Under the pieces are notes generated by a model. The model did no database searches. It saw only the letters and a list, made by a program, of their open reading frames with translations, and was not told the origin of the DNA. From Collybia mongolica (Eukaryota; Basidiomycota; Agaricomycetes; Agaricales; Clitocybaceae): a stretch of 64,000 bases of DNA. The stretch covers positions 248,001-312,000 of the forward strand of contig JAAXNY010000017.1 in assembly GCA_013420905.1 (NCBI GenBank), given 5' to 3'. Both the position numbers and the translations under genes were made by a program. Below are positions 14,378 to 26,199 of this stretch, in pieces (within the stretch, counting starts at the first letter, position 1; every line of letters begins with the position of its first letter).

Positions 14378-14480
14378 GACAATCAAAGGTTATTCATATC
14401 TTTCCTCTGATGAAAAGTTCGTATATAAACCTCAAGTCTCACACAAACGGGATGCAATTGTTACGGTTCCCACTGGTACG
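14378..14480 (+). promoter_or_regulatory. Promoter of DUF6534 copy 1
   Basis: Two blocks are shared with the promoter of copy 2. One is gacaatcaaaggttatt at 14378-14394. The other is a TATA box, tatataaacctcaag, starting at 14422, about 59 bases before the start codon. The blocks keep nearly the same spacing in both genes, so the promoter was duplicated with the gene or is under constraint. Confidence 0.6.
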
Positions 14481-15953
14481 ATGTCGCTGGTAAATCCTAG
14501 CATTGCTGGTCCATTGGTGTGTCGACACAATATCACTTCTACTACATAGGCTTTTGTTCTGATGGCGTCTCGGAGCGCAGTTAATCGGATATCTTTTAAA
14601 CTGGGGACTCCAGGGGGTACTCTGTGCCCAAGTCTGTGCGTAAATTTGTTCCTCTACTGAGCGCCTTCTACTGACTTTTGTCCTCAGATTCTTACTACGT
14701 TGCATTTCCCAACGACCGTAATGTCCTCAAGTTCTTGGTGTATGGAGTTTTTGTACTCGAGACCTTGGAGACGGGTGTAGCGACTAGTGACGCGTTTGCT
14801 ACGTTTGCTTCAGGATTTTTGGACCCACACTCAGCTGATAAAGTGCACTTATTGTGGCTATCTGTCCCGGTCCACAGCGGCATTGGTATACTACGTTCTA
14901 GGTCCCCTGATGCCTCTCGATCCTAACACCGTTCATAGTGGGCTGTATTGGCCAGCTTTTCTTCGCGTCTCGTATAAAGAAGCTTTCAGGGTCCTGGGTA
15001 GCGACGTGTTGCGTTGCGTTCGTGAGTGCAATCATTTCTTTGCTTTCCCTGGGACTGAATGGCGAAGTAGTTGGCCATTGTAACCAGTGGGTCAGCCCTG
15101 GCATCCGGGATTCAGTATTCCCAAGTTCCTAGCTTGATCGCAGTGCCACCGGCCGTGGTGATTACAATACAAGTCAATATGGTTTCCTTATATAGGTTTT
15201 ACACCTACTTATCTACTATCGTCTGTAGGTGTGGCTGGCGAGTAATGTGGCGTGCAGTGTCGTGATTGCCTCAATTATGACTTATTATGTGAGTTTCCAC
15301 CTTGCTGACCATGTTTTCTAGCAATTTACGGCTTCTCCCATAGTTATTGCGGCAAGATAACAAGTTTTTCCCGCGAAATCAAAGTATATGTTCAAAGCTT
15401 ATCTGCCTGTTTGTTGAAACGGGAACTCTTTCCGGTTCGTTTAAGATCTGATTACTCCGAATTGTTGAACTCAAGTTCGTGTCAGCCGCTGTCTCGGTGA
15501 TCGACTTGGCATTGTTCATTGGGTCAAAGGACACAACATACCACACTGTACCTGCCTTGTTCATGTCCAAGGTGTACTCAAATACAATGCTCGTGATATT
15601 CAACAATCGCATGTCCATAATTGGTGGGAGAGGAGACGCAGATACAGGTGATTTTTCGAGTCCCACTGTTGCTCGGCTTGGTTCTCGATGGCGCCGTCGG
15701 AAGAGCTTACAGGGCGGTTTGAAAGGGGCTGGTCCCGGGGACGCAATTCATGTGCGAACTGAAGTTTGGACGGACCCCATCAACTTGGATCAACTTGAAC
15801 TGGTAAAATCATCATCTCTGGCAACCACAAATTTCCCATCATCTAACATCCCTCCAGTCATATTCAAGCAACAAGGAACTTGACGATATCCCGAGAGAAG
15901 GGAAAAGGCCAGAACTTGCTCAGATAAGGACCAACGATAGTCACGTCATGTAG
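14481..15953 (+). CDS. DUF6534 multi-pass membrane protein, tandem copy 1
   Basis: Nine exons fit: 14481-14516, 14581-14635, 14688-14885, 14939-15021, 15071-15172, 15229-15288, 15344-15434, 15486-15802 and 15858-15953 (345 residues). The protein starts MSLVNPSIAGPL and goes on LIGYLLNWGLQGVLCAQVY, YYVAFPND, GCIGQLFFASRI, ASIMTYY, FVETGTLS, HTVPALFMSKVYSNTML and FNNRMSIIGG. About seven hydrophobic segments precede a polar tail. Every intron is 49-64 bases with GT-AG ends. The last intron (15803-15857, 55 bases) must be spliced, because reading through changes frame. The gene is a close sister of the one at 16252. The family's role is unknown; membrane location is inferred from sequence. Confidence 0.85.
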
Positions 15954-16156
15954 TGATTGGAATATACATCATCTTCTAGACGAGACTCTATTTATTGCGT
16001 AGTACACGCTCACACAAGTATCATTCATTTACTCCATGGGGAATCCCACTCCCACCACACATTTTCCCCTTGGTGATGGGTTCCAACTACATCTTCACTG
16101 CACAGCTATTTTCGGCAAATAGTTCGGGTCTACTGCTCTACGGATCCCGCGATGAT

Positions 16157-16251
16157 GACAATCAAAAGTTATTTTTGTCGTCCATCGTGATGGACAGCTT
16201 GGTTTATAAACCTCAAGGATCACACAAGTTGTTGCATTTCCCACTAGTACG
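16157..16251 (+). promoter_or_regulatory. Promoter of DUF6534 copy 2
   Basis: The block gacaatcaaaagttatt at 16157-16173 and the TATA-like tttataaacctcaag from 16203 repeat those of copy 1. TATA to ATG is about 49 bases here. Sequence between the blocks is clearly diverged, so the blocks themselves look conserved. Confidence 0.6.
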
Positions 16252-17737
16252 ATGCCCCTGCCAGTAGATCCCAGGATTGCTGGTCCCTTGGTGTGTTGAC
16301 ATAATACCATTTCTACTACAGAGGTCTTTTTTCTAACGACATCTCGGAGTACAGTTGATTGGATACCTTTTGAACTGGGGACTTCAGGGTGTACTCTGTG
16401 CCCAAGTCTGTGCGTACATCTGTTCCTCGATCGATATACTCCCGTTGACCTCCGTCCTCAGATTCTTACTACGTTGCATTTCCGAATGATCATAATCTCC
16501 TCAAATTCTTGGTGTATGGTGTTCTCGTACTTGAGACTCTAGAGACGGGTGTAGCGACTAGTGACGCTTTCGCTACGTTTGCTTCGGGGTTTATGAATTC
16601 GCGTTCAGCTTACGATGTACATCTAATGTGGTTGTCTGTCCCAGTCCACAGCGGTCTCGGTATGCTCGCCTTAACGTTCTGGTGTACCCGATTCTTACAC
16701 CATTCATAGTGGGCTGCATCGGTCAACTTTTCTTCGCGTCTCGTATCAGGAAACTTTCGGGATCTTGGATCGCAACATATTGTGTTGCATTCGTGCGTGT
16801 AATAAATTTCTCTGCTTTTCCTGTGACTGAATGGCGAAGTAGCTGGCTATTCTGACCAGTGCGTCAGCCTTGGCGTGTGGTTTTGAGTATTCCCAACTCT
16901 CGAGCCTGGTCGAAGTGACACAAGCCGCGACGATCACAACACGGGTCAGTATGGTTATATTGTATGGAGTCTGCGTTACTTAATTTAACTCTGTAGCTGT
17001 GGTTGGCGAGCAATGTGGCGTGCAGCGTCGTGATTGCATTCATCATGACTTATTACGTGCGTGTCATTCCTTGTGCCCGTGTCATACTCGAGTATATTTA
17101 TTCGTATACATTCTCCCCCCCGTAGTTACTGCGACAAGATAACAAGTTTTATCCGCGCAGTCAAACTATGTTCTCGAAGCTTATCTGCCTGTTTGTCGAA
17201 ACGGGGACTCTTTCCGGTGCGTCTTGTTTTTGGTGATCCTGAAATGTAAATCTTAGTCTAGGGCTAGCCGCTGTCTCGGTAGCTGACCTGGTGTTGTATG
17301 TTGTATCGACAGACACGACTTATCACACCGTACCCGCCTTGTTCATGTCCAAGGTGTACTCAAACACAATGCTCGGGTTATTTAACAATCGCATGTCTAT
17401 AATCGGTGGGAGAGGAGACACAGATACAGGCGACCCTTCGAGCTTGTCTATTGCTCGACTTGGTTCTCGATGGCGTCTCCGGAAGGGCTCACAGAGTGGC
17501 ACGAAAAGGACCGGTCCCATGGACGCAATTCATGTGCGAACTGAAGTTTGGACGGACCCCATCAACTTGGATCGACTTGAAATGGTAAATACTCCATCCC
17601 CAGCGACCACGAACCTGCCATCCTCTAACGTCCCTCCACAGTCATACTCAAACACTAAAGAACTTGACGAAATCCCCGGAGATGGGAAAAAGCCAGAACT
17701 CGCTCGGATAGAAATCAACGATAACCGCGCCCTGTAG
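16252..17737 (+). CDS. DUF6534 multi-pass membrane protein, tandem copy 2
   Basis: Nine exons match copy 1 one for one: 16252-16290, 16355-16409, 16462-16659, 16710-16792, 16843-16944, 16997-17056, 17126-17216, 17268-17584 and 17642-17737 (346 residues). Exons 2 to 9 have the same lengths as in copy 1. The N-terminus is MPLPVDPRIAGPL, and the landmarks LIGYLLNWGLQGVL, GCIGQLFFASRIRKLSGSW, FVETGTLS and MSKVYSNTMLGLFNNR are intact. The last intron (17585-17641) is 57 bases without a stop, so the long frame reads through it; copy 1 shows that splicing is the ancestral state. Retention would add 19 residues to the tail. This is a tandem duplicate of unknown function. Confidence 0.85.
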
Positions 17738-18114
17738 TGATAGAGATATGCATCTTGTATTTATTCGAAAGCTTGGTATGACAGCAGATTTCGTATTCCA
17801 GACCTGCACATTATGAGTCACTCCTGCCCGGATAAACTTCACTCTTGTTCAGTCGTTCTAAGCACGCTGGGTCTTCGTTCAAGTTGGGTATCGTCTTCCC
17901 TCCAAATCCTCGCTCGCTGAACCCTGCTGGAAATCTTTGGATATCTCCGTTGGATCCATGGGGGATTTTGTCGGAGATGGTGTGCCGGGATGGTTGATTT
18001 GTCCCGACACATCAGGCGCGTACTTAATACTGCATTTCCGCTTACATAAGGCAAATGGTCTAAGCTGATCCTCGGAAATCTCGACCCAACCGCAAACACC
18101 TGTATATCTTCGTT
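17738..18114. other. Intergenic, 377 bases
   Basis: The gap lies between the DUF6534 copy 2 stop and the Crinkler-like start. It should contain the promoter of the latter, but no clear box is recognisable. Confidence 0.35.
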
Positions 18115-21100
18115 ATGAAACCTCCAGACAAACTCACCTACATTGATGTAGATGACGAGCGCATGAACTTTTACAAACGAAAGGCGGCATACATAAGGGA
18201 ACATAAACAGGACACCACCACGACACCCCGCACGCTGTGGAGTTGCCTTGTCCGGAATTCTGGCGGCGATTTGAGTCCGGAATGGTTCTCATTGTTTGAA
18301 CAATTGTCAGTTGGGGAGTGTAAAGGAGACGCTCACGTTGCGCTGAAAAACGAACTTGAGGCGTGTATCACAGATAAGGACAGGGACATCTCGCGTCTGT
18401 TTCGCGTAGGTCAGACTGTTTGGATATGTCCAATGCAATGCGTGGTCCTAAAACGTACGTAGCTTATTATCGTAATCAAGAGGACCTGCCACAAGCGGCT
18501 CCAAAGCCTTCCACACCAGACCCACCAGAGAATTGTCAGTACCGATTTGAAACTCTTTCGTCCGCATTGTCTCATAGTTTTTTCTAGATCAATGTTCGTC
18601 TCGTAATTGATTATCATGGTCAACCCCAATTAATCTGCAGTTACTTCAGCACTTGTCAATGCATTCAATGGGAAGTTTGAAGGAAGCTATCATCATGTCT
18701 TCCTTGATACTCTTGATCGTTACATGCCGAGGGATGCCTTCAATGTCTACAATTTATCGACTTCGTTCATCCAGTCATCTTGTACTGGCAAGTCTCGAAT
18801 TACGGATGAGGCCGCAAAAGACCGTGTTTCTATTTTAATTAACACTCGTGAGGATTCAACTGGATCGCACGAATGGAGTAAGTATGGTCTATCAAATACT
18901 GGCCGGACAACAGTACTCACTTCCTTGTAGCGTACCCTCCACCCGATGCGAATGTTCGCGAGTATTTATGCACATATGGTGCGAATTTTGACGGAGTGCG
19001 CGCTCATCACGTTGCGTTCCTTCGCGCCCTCTTTCAGGAGGCCCTGGCAGTAATGCAGACAGCGTTCGATGAATCTACCCCCCTCTCGCTACAATGGTAC
19101 AATTACATGCAAAGTGGTATCTCACATAGTAGACAAGGCCCCCAACGCGAGGCTTTCTATGAAAGGGTAGTAGCCAATGCCAGAACGATGGTACGCCTGT
19201 GTTGCCTGCTCCGTCGCTATCCCTGACCCGCCATAGCTTGGCTCCACCGATGATGATTTGCGATCTGCTGCAAAAGCGCTCATGAACCACATCGTCAGCC
19301 ATCGTATGCCCCACAGATATCCTGGCATACAGGACATGGGGGTCGAGCTACTCCTCGTCATCGACGAGGCACACACCCTTACTGAATCCTCTAACGAGCG
19401 TCTGTCTCGCTCTAGATTGGGCATATTCGAAAAAGCTTTGAAGGCCATAAAGGAGTTTCCTATTTTCACAGTGTTTTTATTGACGAACATGAAACTTGAG
19501 TCGCCAGCCCCACCCACTAAAACACATTCTTCATATCGACTTTCGACTGACGAGACAAACACTTCCAGGCTGTTCCCTCCTCTGACTGAATTTGTTCCGT
19601 TTGACGTGAATGTGCCACAGGCGTATCGTTCTGTTTTTGCTAGCGGTGTAACACTGAAGGCCATTTCCTCTCCGGAGCATGTGGTCAGTTACGGGAGGCC
19701 ACAGTAAGTCCTTTCAGACCATGTGCGATATTCAAGCCTGGTTTAAATATCATATACAGGTGGACCGCCATGTTCAATGGTATGGAGGTGGCAGAAGACC
19801 AACGTTTGCGATTCATCGCCCAATTTGCCTACGAAAAGCTAGGTCTGAGGGATTCCAAGGATGAATATGCTACCCCCAACATGCACCTCGCATGGCTGGG
19901 AATCAGGATCATGCTCAACCTAGATACAAGTAATCAATCTGCGCAGAAAATCGCATCAGAGCTAGTTGAGTCCTTTTTACGGGTGGTTATATGCATTCCA
20001 CAGGATCGGGGGTCTATGGAAACAGCCGCACCTTCTGAGCCCATATTGGCTAACGCTGCTGCGTGCCTCATGAATAGCCCGCGCCACAGTTTCAATGGCT
20101 TTGTGACCCTTGAGAGGGTCCTCGAGAAGAATCTACTTGTTAAGGGAGACCGCGGCGAGATTATTGCACGTCTTTTATCTATCTTGGCATATGATCGTTC
20201 TCTACGGTCTTGCCCATCTTCCGACCGCTCAACTCTCACCTACCACCGGCCTGTCCGCCTCCTCGACTTTCTTCGTGCTCTTTTTAATGCAGATGTACAT
20301 GACCAAGTTTTTGGTGCAACACCTATCGACGACGACCCGCAGCATGAAGACTCTAATATCGTTCTTTCTACTGCATTCAAGGACGCCTGGTTGCATTTTT
20401 CCCATTTTTCTCTGGCTGGAGACTACAAAGTCACCCAGCTTCCCACCCTCTGTCAGTTCTTTTTGCGAGGCGCTGCCCTCCAATGCTGGGACAATCAGAG
20501 GACCTTGGACAATATTGCACCGTTAGCCTTTGCCGAAAACGAAGATACTGTCTTTGGAGTAGACGATTTTTCATACTTTGGTCAGCAGGTTAAAAACCGC
20601 AAAGTCCCTCTGGGTGATGTTCTACACACGCACGCCTTCATACCGAGCACCACTATCAGTAAACGACCAATACTCTCCATCCTCTTCGAGCTTGGCGAAG
20701 AAAACATTTCTCCAGGGGCGGTCAACGCGATCGAAGTGGTGCACTCGATTCGTCGGGATACACGTTATGCGTCGTACGAGAATCAGCAGCACCATTACCA
20801 AATCACTGTTCATGGACAGAGTGTACTCAATATCGCTGACGAAGATCGAGCCAGGTTGCGTCGTATCCTCAAACCCGGTCAGGAATTCTCGGATTTCCCC
20901 AGAATTGAAAGCATCGAGAACTTGCGACTTCTGCAGCAGTGCAAACCGAGGTTCACATCTGGAGACGAGAAGAATCCTGATGCATCAATGGAATGGGGCC
21001 GGGTTTGGCCAGGCATTTCACAAATGGCGTCACATGTGGTGCCGCAGGCAGGAACGAGTGTGAGTGGTGCTGGGATGTCCTCAGGGTTGGGTGGCTCAGG

Positions 21101-21275
21101 CGGGGCGGCACGTTTGAAACGACCCCTGGGGTCGCCTGAAGTGGGTACTCACGTTCTTCTTCCCTGTAACTCTCTACTCAACAGAATTTTCTACTATCAG
21201 CACGGCGACGGCGGTAAGTTACCCAAAGGTCGTGGTGGTCGTGGTGGCAGGAGCCGGGGCCGGGGTCGCAGATAA
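18115..21275 (+). CDS. Large P-loop NTPase, Crinkler-like
   Basis: Six exons fit: 18115-18409, 18463-18534, 18641-18877, 18931-19190, 19237-19703 and 19760-21275, about 948 residues. A degenerate Walker A (SSCTGKSR) lies near 18772-18795 and a clear Walker B (ELLLVIDEAHTL) near 19345-19380. Further typical pieces are FLRALF before Walker B and TVFLLTNMKLES after it. This order matches the P-loop ATPase of Crinkler/RHS-type proteins common in mushrooms and oomycetes; that assignment is from memory of the architecture. The C-terminus is an RGG-rich tail, GRGGRGGRSRGRGRR. The 53-base intron 1 (donor gtcaga) joins two frames that otherwise look like a frameshift. A stop-free 60-base intron at 21141-21200 is possible. 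The canonical GxxxxGKS glycine is missing from Walker A, so ATPase activity is uncertain. Confidence 0.65.
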
Positions 21276-22766
21276 GTAAACTGAGAAGACTCGGAGAGAG
21301 GGATGTCATTGCATCACTGGCACTTAAGCTTGAAATTTCAAGGCAGGCCCGACCACGCGACTCTTTCCTTACTTCTGGCCATATTTGCATCAGGGCCATA
21401 TTACGTATCGCATCGACACGCCCTCTGCCCCCTGAATACCTCAATCAGCACCCGTAATCTACTCCGAAAGGCACAAAGCAGCCTTATTGCTAAGTTCTGC
21501 CAAAATCTTCCACTCAGTTTTGTATTTCACCCCGCAAGGATTCGAAAAAAAAGCAATCACTCAAACGAAGTACATACTAAGTCTATCAGTACAGTCAATG
21601 AAAATCCCTCGCGTATCCATGTCGGAAGGCTCGAGGTGGTCCTCTGTGCGATTAAAACACGAAAGAAGCTCCACTACTAGCTCCGATTCCCAGAGCATGC
21701 CATCTCGTAACTAGAGGTGATCGGGCACCCAGCAGGTAGGTCACATTTCACCCAGTACGATGTGAGCCGTATCCAGTCTCAGGAGTGTCCGCGCCACAGA
21801 ATTCATGATGTACATTTCTTCGATGAATCCAAAATAAATCATATATGTATATCTACCGGCGTAACCCATGTAAGACAAAAAAGGTTTTTATCATCTCGCG
21901 ATGGAGATGCTAGGCCTCGAGATCGTGCCAGCGCTCAGACGTAATAGCTAACTCTTCGATTCGATGGACTTTATCGACATCCCCGTGTATCACTGCCATT
22001 ACAGATCTTTATTTAGTTTGGAGGACTCGTGATGATGTCGACCTTGTGGTCCCTTACTCCATCACCCTGTTTCCATACCGTGATTCTTGATGGTGTGCGT
22101 GTTCCACCGACCTACCCCCTCCTACCCCCGCATTTCCCACTGACAGTGCGTAGACCCACCTGTTTGCCCACGTCGGTGGAAATAGATGGCGTCCATACTA
22201 AGTGCCGGGCAAAGCTCCCATTAGTAATCGGTCTGTTAGGCCCTCATCGGTCGTGTGTCCGTACCCAGTTGTAATGTTTTTCCCATCCTGAGCGTCAAGC
22301 TGGGGAGGATTGGCTTATATGGTTCTGCCACAGCGAGTCCCATCAGTGGCGGGAGCGGCCCGATATTGTGGATCTCCGGAAATATCACAATATTCTATTA
22401 AATATATAGGTGGTTGTGGATCAGGGTCACAGAGGTAATAAACGAGGTAAACCCTAATAAGCGCCGAAAATGGGCCCGGAGGGCCTTGGAGTCCGGCAAA
22501 GAAAGTCACAAGCGCAACGAGGAAAAAATCCCGACTTTGCCAAGACATGTATGGTGGTTGAGATGAGATGAATATATGATAATATTGAGGCTGCATGAGC
22601 GAGGCGTTTACAAATACATGAGACGTAGACGAGTCATGGTTAATATATACCGTCTTCGTGAATTTGAAAGGATTAGGGTGCTCTGTCAAAACAACAACGG
22701 CACGTATATATAGATCCCCCCGCTATAACCCAGGAAGGAAGAAGATATATGGTCCCAAGCAGGTCT
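21276..22766. other. Intergenic, about 1.5 kb
   Basis: No gene is recognisable. Small frames (21303-21680 +, 22315-22689 -) lack family features and good splice context. The right part should be the 3' end of the sugar transporter. Confidence 0.4.
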
Positions 22767-25012
22767 TTACTTGTCAAGGACTGGAGCCTGCTCCCGGAAG
22801 GAGCCCGACGATTTCTCGTCCGTTATGTCGTGGGTAACGCCAGCTTGTTCGGCAGCGATACCAGCAATCTGCTGAGAGGCTGAATCACCATCGAAGAGAA
22901 CAGCGGTTTCCTCAAGAGTACGGTTCTTCGTCTCGATGACGACTATTTCCAAAAAAAAAAATTAAGTGGTATAGTAAGAAAAAGGGATATAGTGACTTAC
23001 AGAAGAACAGGAACACGGCCTCGAAGCAGAGCCAGCAGCAATACACAATCTAATAAGTAGTTTAGCGCACGGCGGGGAGGTCTTAAGCATGCGCAGACTC
23101 ACATAGTATTTCCATTTGATTGCATCGAGTGCGACAGGGTTGACGTACTGGTTGAAGATGAGCGACAGCGAGATGGAGAAGTTGAAAACATTGAAGCCCT
23201 TTGCTCGGACATGGTAAGGCAGAATCTCGACAGTGTAAGACACGATCAGAGGAGTGAAGGCAAGACTAAAGAGAGATTACGCTATAAGTTGGGATTACCC
23301 CTAGAGTAAATTGAATAACGTACTCGTAGGATGCGTAGAACAGGAAGATAAAGGCAATGACAGAGTGTGCAGCACCCGTGTTGCCAGTGTTAGCGAAGTA
23401 CGCAGACATAGCAGTTTGTAGGGTGAAGAAAACAATCATGCCAGCGACGGAGGTTAAGAACAGAATTCGTCGTCCGATCCTATCAACCATAGCAGATGCA
23501 CCAAGGGCCCAGAACAAGTTCCATATTTGAAGAAGACCGTTGATCAGGAGCTACAGGGTAGTGAATGTCAGGTAGTGATCATGCGACGTGCGAGAACAGG
23601 AATCACCTGAGTGGTAGGATCTTTGATGCCAATTCCGTCGAAGACCTTGTTGAGGTAGTAAGAAACCAGACCATTGCCAGACCACTGTGAGAAGAAAGCC
23701 AGAGCAATAATGATCCTCATGCGCTTCCTGTTTCCGGGCGTCGCAATGAGGGATCGGTATCCAACCTTGGTGACGACTAAAGAATTGTCAGAATGCTTTG
23801 GGGAGTCAATAAATCTCTCAGTTAATTACCTGTGCGATCGAACTCAATAGCAGCCTTAATTTCCTCGAACTCGTAACGAACCAATGGGTCATCCCTGAGG
23901 TGTATGTTAGTTCGGTGAGTATTAGGCTGAGTGAAAATAATTACTCGTTGCCATCAGCGTGGTAGTACGCCAAAGTCTTCAGGGCCTGTTCGTCTTTGCC
24001 CTTGTTGACCAAGAAACGGGGGGATTCAGGACAAAAGAAAACCAGGGCGACTTGGAAAATTGAGGGTAGTGCCTGGAGGACTGAGGGGATACGCCACGAC
24101 CAGGTGTTCTTGATCTGGAAGGTTCCGTAGGTGGTCCATGCCGCGCTGTAAAGGAGTATATCAGGGTTGCCACAGATGAATGAGTCCGCATAAAAACCCA
24201 CACAATAGCTCCGGAATACCAGAGGGAGTTGTAGGTAGATGTAAGGGGAGCACGGTAGGTGGGATACGAGATCTCAGTAACCAACATGGGGGCGGCGTTG
24301 GCTGAGATATTGTTGGGAATTAGGAACGCAGTTAGCCCTGGAAAACATTTACTGACCAGCGAAAGTAAGACCGAAACCAATCAGGAAACTGTTCAGGGGG
24401 TTATTTTCATTCGGCATTCAGGGAAGACGTGTAAACACACCGAGCTCCAATGAACATCCCCACAGACTGTGAAGCGGTTTGAATAGCGGTTGCAATGCAC
24501 ATGATGGCGGCACCAATGAAAATGGCAGGTCGGCGTCCAAGACCATCAGAGAGGTAGGGTGCGAAGGGGTAGGCTGCCAGGCAACCGATATTCTAGGAGT
24601 GGCGTCAGACTCGGGTGCAAAGGGGTGGGGGAGTCGAATACGAACTTGGATGGCGTTGAGGAGACCAAGTTTGCCACCGGTAGGATTGCCAAAATACTCC
24701 TTCCAATAGGGCAACGATTGTAAACCGTTCATCATACTTCCATCATAACCGTTGGTCGAAGAAGTAATCAGGCTGGGCGCGTCTTTAGCTTGAGATACAC
24801 GTAGAGAAGCTATAATGAGCTGGTGTCTTACAGGAGGACGATCCACCCATTCAGGGCAATAATTCTAAGGCCAGAGCTATCAAAAAAGATTTCCCAAGTT
24901 GAGAGGTAAAATAAAGGACATACCGCTTATTGTTGTACCACTTTCTTTTAGGATCGAGAAGATGGCCATAGGCAGCTTCGACGCCCGATGTTGCAACTGC
25001 ACCTGCACCCAT
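22767..25012 (-). CDS. Sugar transporter (MFS sugar porter family)
   Basis: Thirteen exons can be read on the minus strand from ATG 25012-25010 to TAA 22769-22767. Sugar-porter landmarks are in order: ALNGWIVLLLITSSTNGYDGSMM (TM1 start, quoted in part), YLSDGLGRRPAIFIGA (loop 2-3), GARFLIGFGLTFA, ISYPTYRAPLTSTYNSLWY, CPESPRFLVNKGKDEQA (loop 6-7), FSQWSGNGLVSYYL, MVDRIGRRI, EILPYHVRAKGFN, NQYVNPVALDAIKWKYY and ETKNRTLEETAVLFDG. The layout is the usual 12 helices with a central cytoplasmic loop, and the likely length, about 530, is normal. Lactose- and hexose-permease relatives in mushrooms look alike, so the substrate cannot be named. The 50-60 base introns explain why only pieces appear as open frames. 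Confidence 0.9.
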
Positions 25013-25504
25013 GGTAAATCTTGAGTTACTAGAGGTGGTGAGGGGGTGGATAAGAAGCAAGGCATGAGAAATGTGGGGTTTTATAAGAGATCGGGGATAT
25101 AGAATGATACACTGGGCATCGACATGGAGCTTGTTCAGATGACCGGGGTTCGCAAGTTTTTCCAAAGGTACGCCGCTTGCCTAAAATCACACAATTTCGC
25201 GTATGGCACGCTACCGTGATCTGTCACAGAGCCTAGATTTCCTTTTGTGGTTATTTACCTGTATTTTTTTCAGCGTCTAAAAGCGGGATAAGCTCAAAAG
25301 AAGTTGATGGCGCCGCTTGCATTTCTCGCGGCCTATCTCGTGTGTCATGTCAGGCGAGTTAGGTTCTCCCCGTTCTTCGGTCCACAATATCGTTCGGTTT
25401 TCCTCGCCATCACACAAATCGAAATTTCATCCTCGATGTTAATCCATACCGACGCCCCTACTTTCTATTTTGCCGTCGCTAGGGTTGAAATACGACCTTC
25501 ACTG

Positions 25505-25767
25505 ATGTCGGTTTCGACGAGGTTTCTCCACGCACGCGAATTATGGGGTAAATTTTACGTAGCCCGATCGCTGCCCGATTCAAGATCTTACGTTCGCCAT
25601 GGGTCTCCGTCGAGTTCTGGTTCGACCAACAGTCCACCTACCGAAATAGCACCATTCCCCCCCGAAGTTCTCCCGCCTCCTCCAAGCCCGAACCTGAATT
25701 CAGGAGCACTTCCAAACACGTTCAGCGCATCAATGAACTGTTTCAACGCCACCAAAAATTAATGTAG
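25505..25767 (+). CDS. Small protein, 68 residues, unknown
   Basis: Two exons, 25505-25558 and 25615-25767, join through a 56-base GT-AG intron with matching phase. The N-terminus MSVSTRFLHARELWGK has Arg, Ser and hydrophobic residues without acidic ones until Glu-12, which suggests a mitochondrial presequence. The second exon ends KHVQRINELFQRHQKLM, a likely amphipathic helix. I do not recognise the family. The single-exon reading through this region (25304-25762) loses the helix and looks less like protein. The gene is divergent from the sugar transporter, with 492 bases between the starts. It could also be chance, so confidence is moderate. Confidence 0.45.
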
Positions 25768-26199
25768 ATGCGTTTTTCCGAATGCTGCCAGTGGGGATTT
25801 CAGTAGGTTCGAGGCGCATCACGACCATAGACTTAGAAAAAAAAAACAATCACTCTCAGGTCCCCACCATCACCATTATTCGGCGCGCGCCGTGGATGTT
25901 CTTGGCTATCTCTTGTTCATCGCACGACATTTTTCTGGAAATGGTTTACGCCCTGCAGGTCGGCTAGACCAGGTGGTCTCCATCACCAAATTGAAGGCAA
26001 ATGTGGTCCGGGATCATTAACCACCAAGCTTATCAGGGATGGAAGGGGTTCGAAAGATGAAGTCCTCGATTATGAACAGAGATAAGGAGTAAATAGTAGG
26101 TACAGTCTCGAACATGATGGCGGAATTGACAGCTAGGCCATGGGGTTGCCGTTTGACAAGGTTCTGACTCTAATAACAGGCGAAAAACACGGAACGCTT
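25768..26199. other. Intergenic between converging genes
   Basis: The 3' ends of the small + gene and of Atg11 (-) face each other here. No other feature is visible. Confidence 0.35.

Noticed and set aside
18410..18470. Apparent frameshift in the Crinkler-like gene (text changes frame near VVLKRT/TYVAYY)
   Set aside because: A 53-base GT-AG intron with a branch-like ctaaaac joins the frames in phase, so no mutation is needed.
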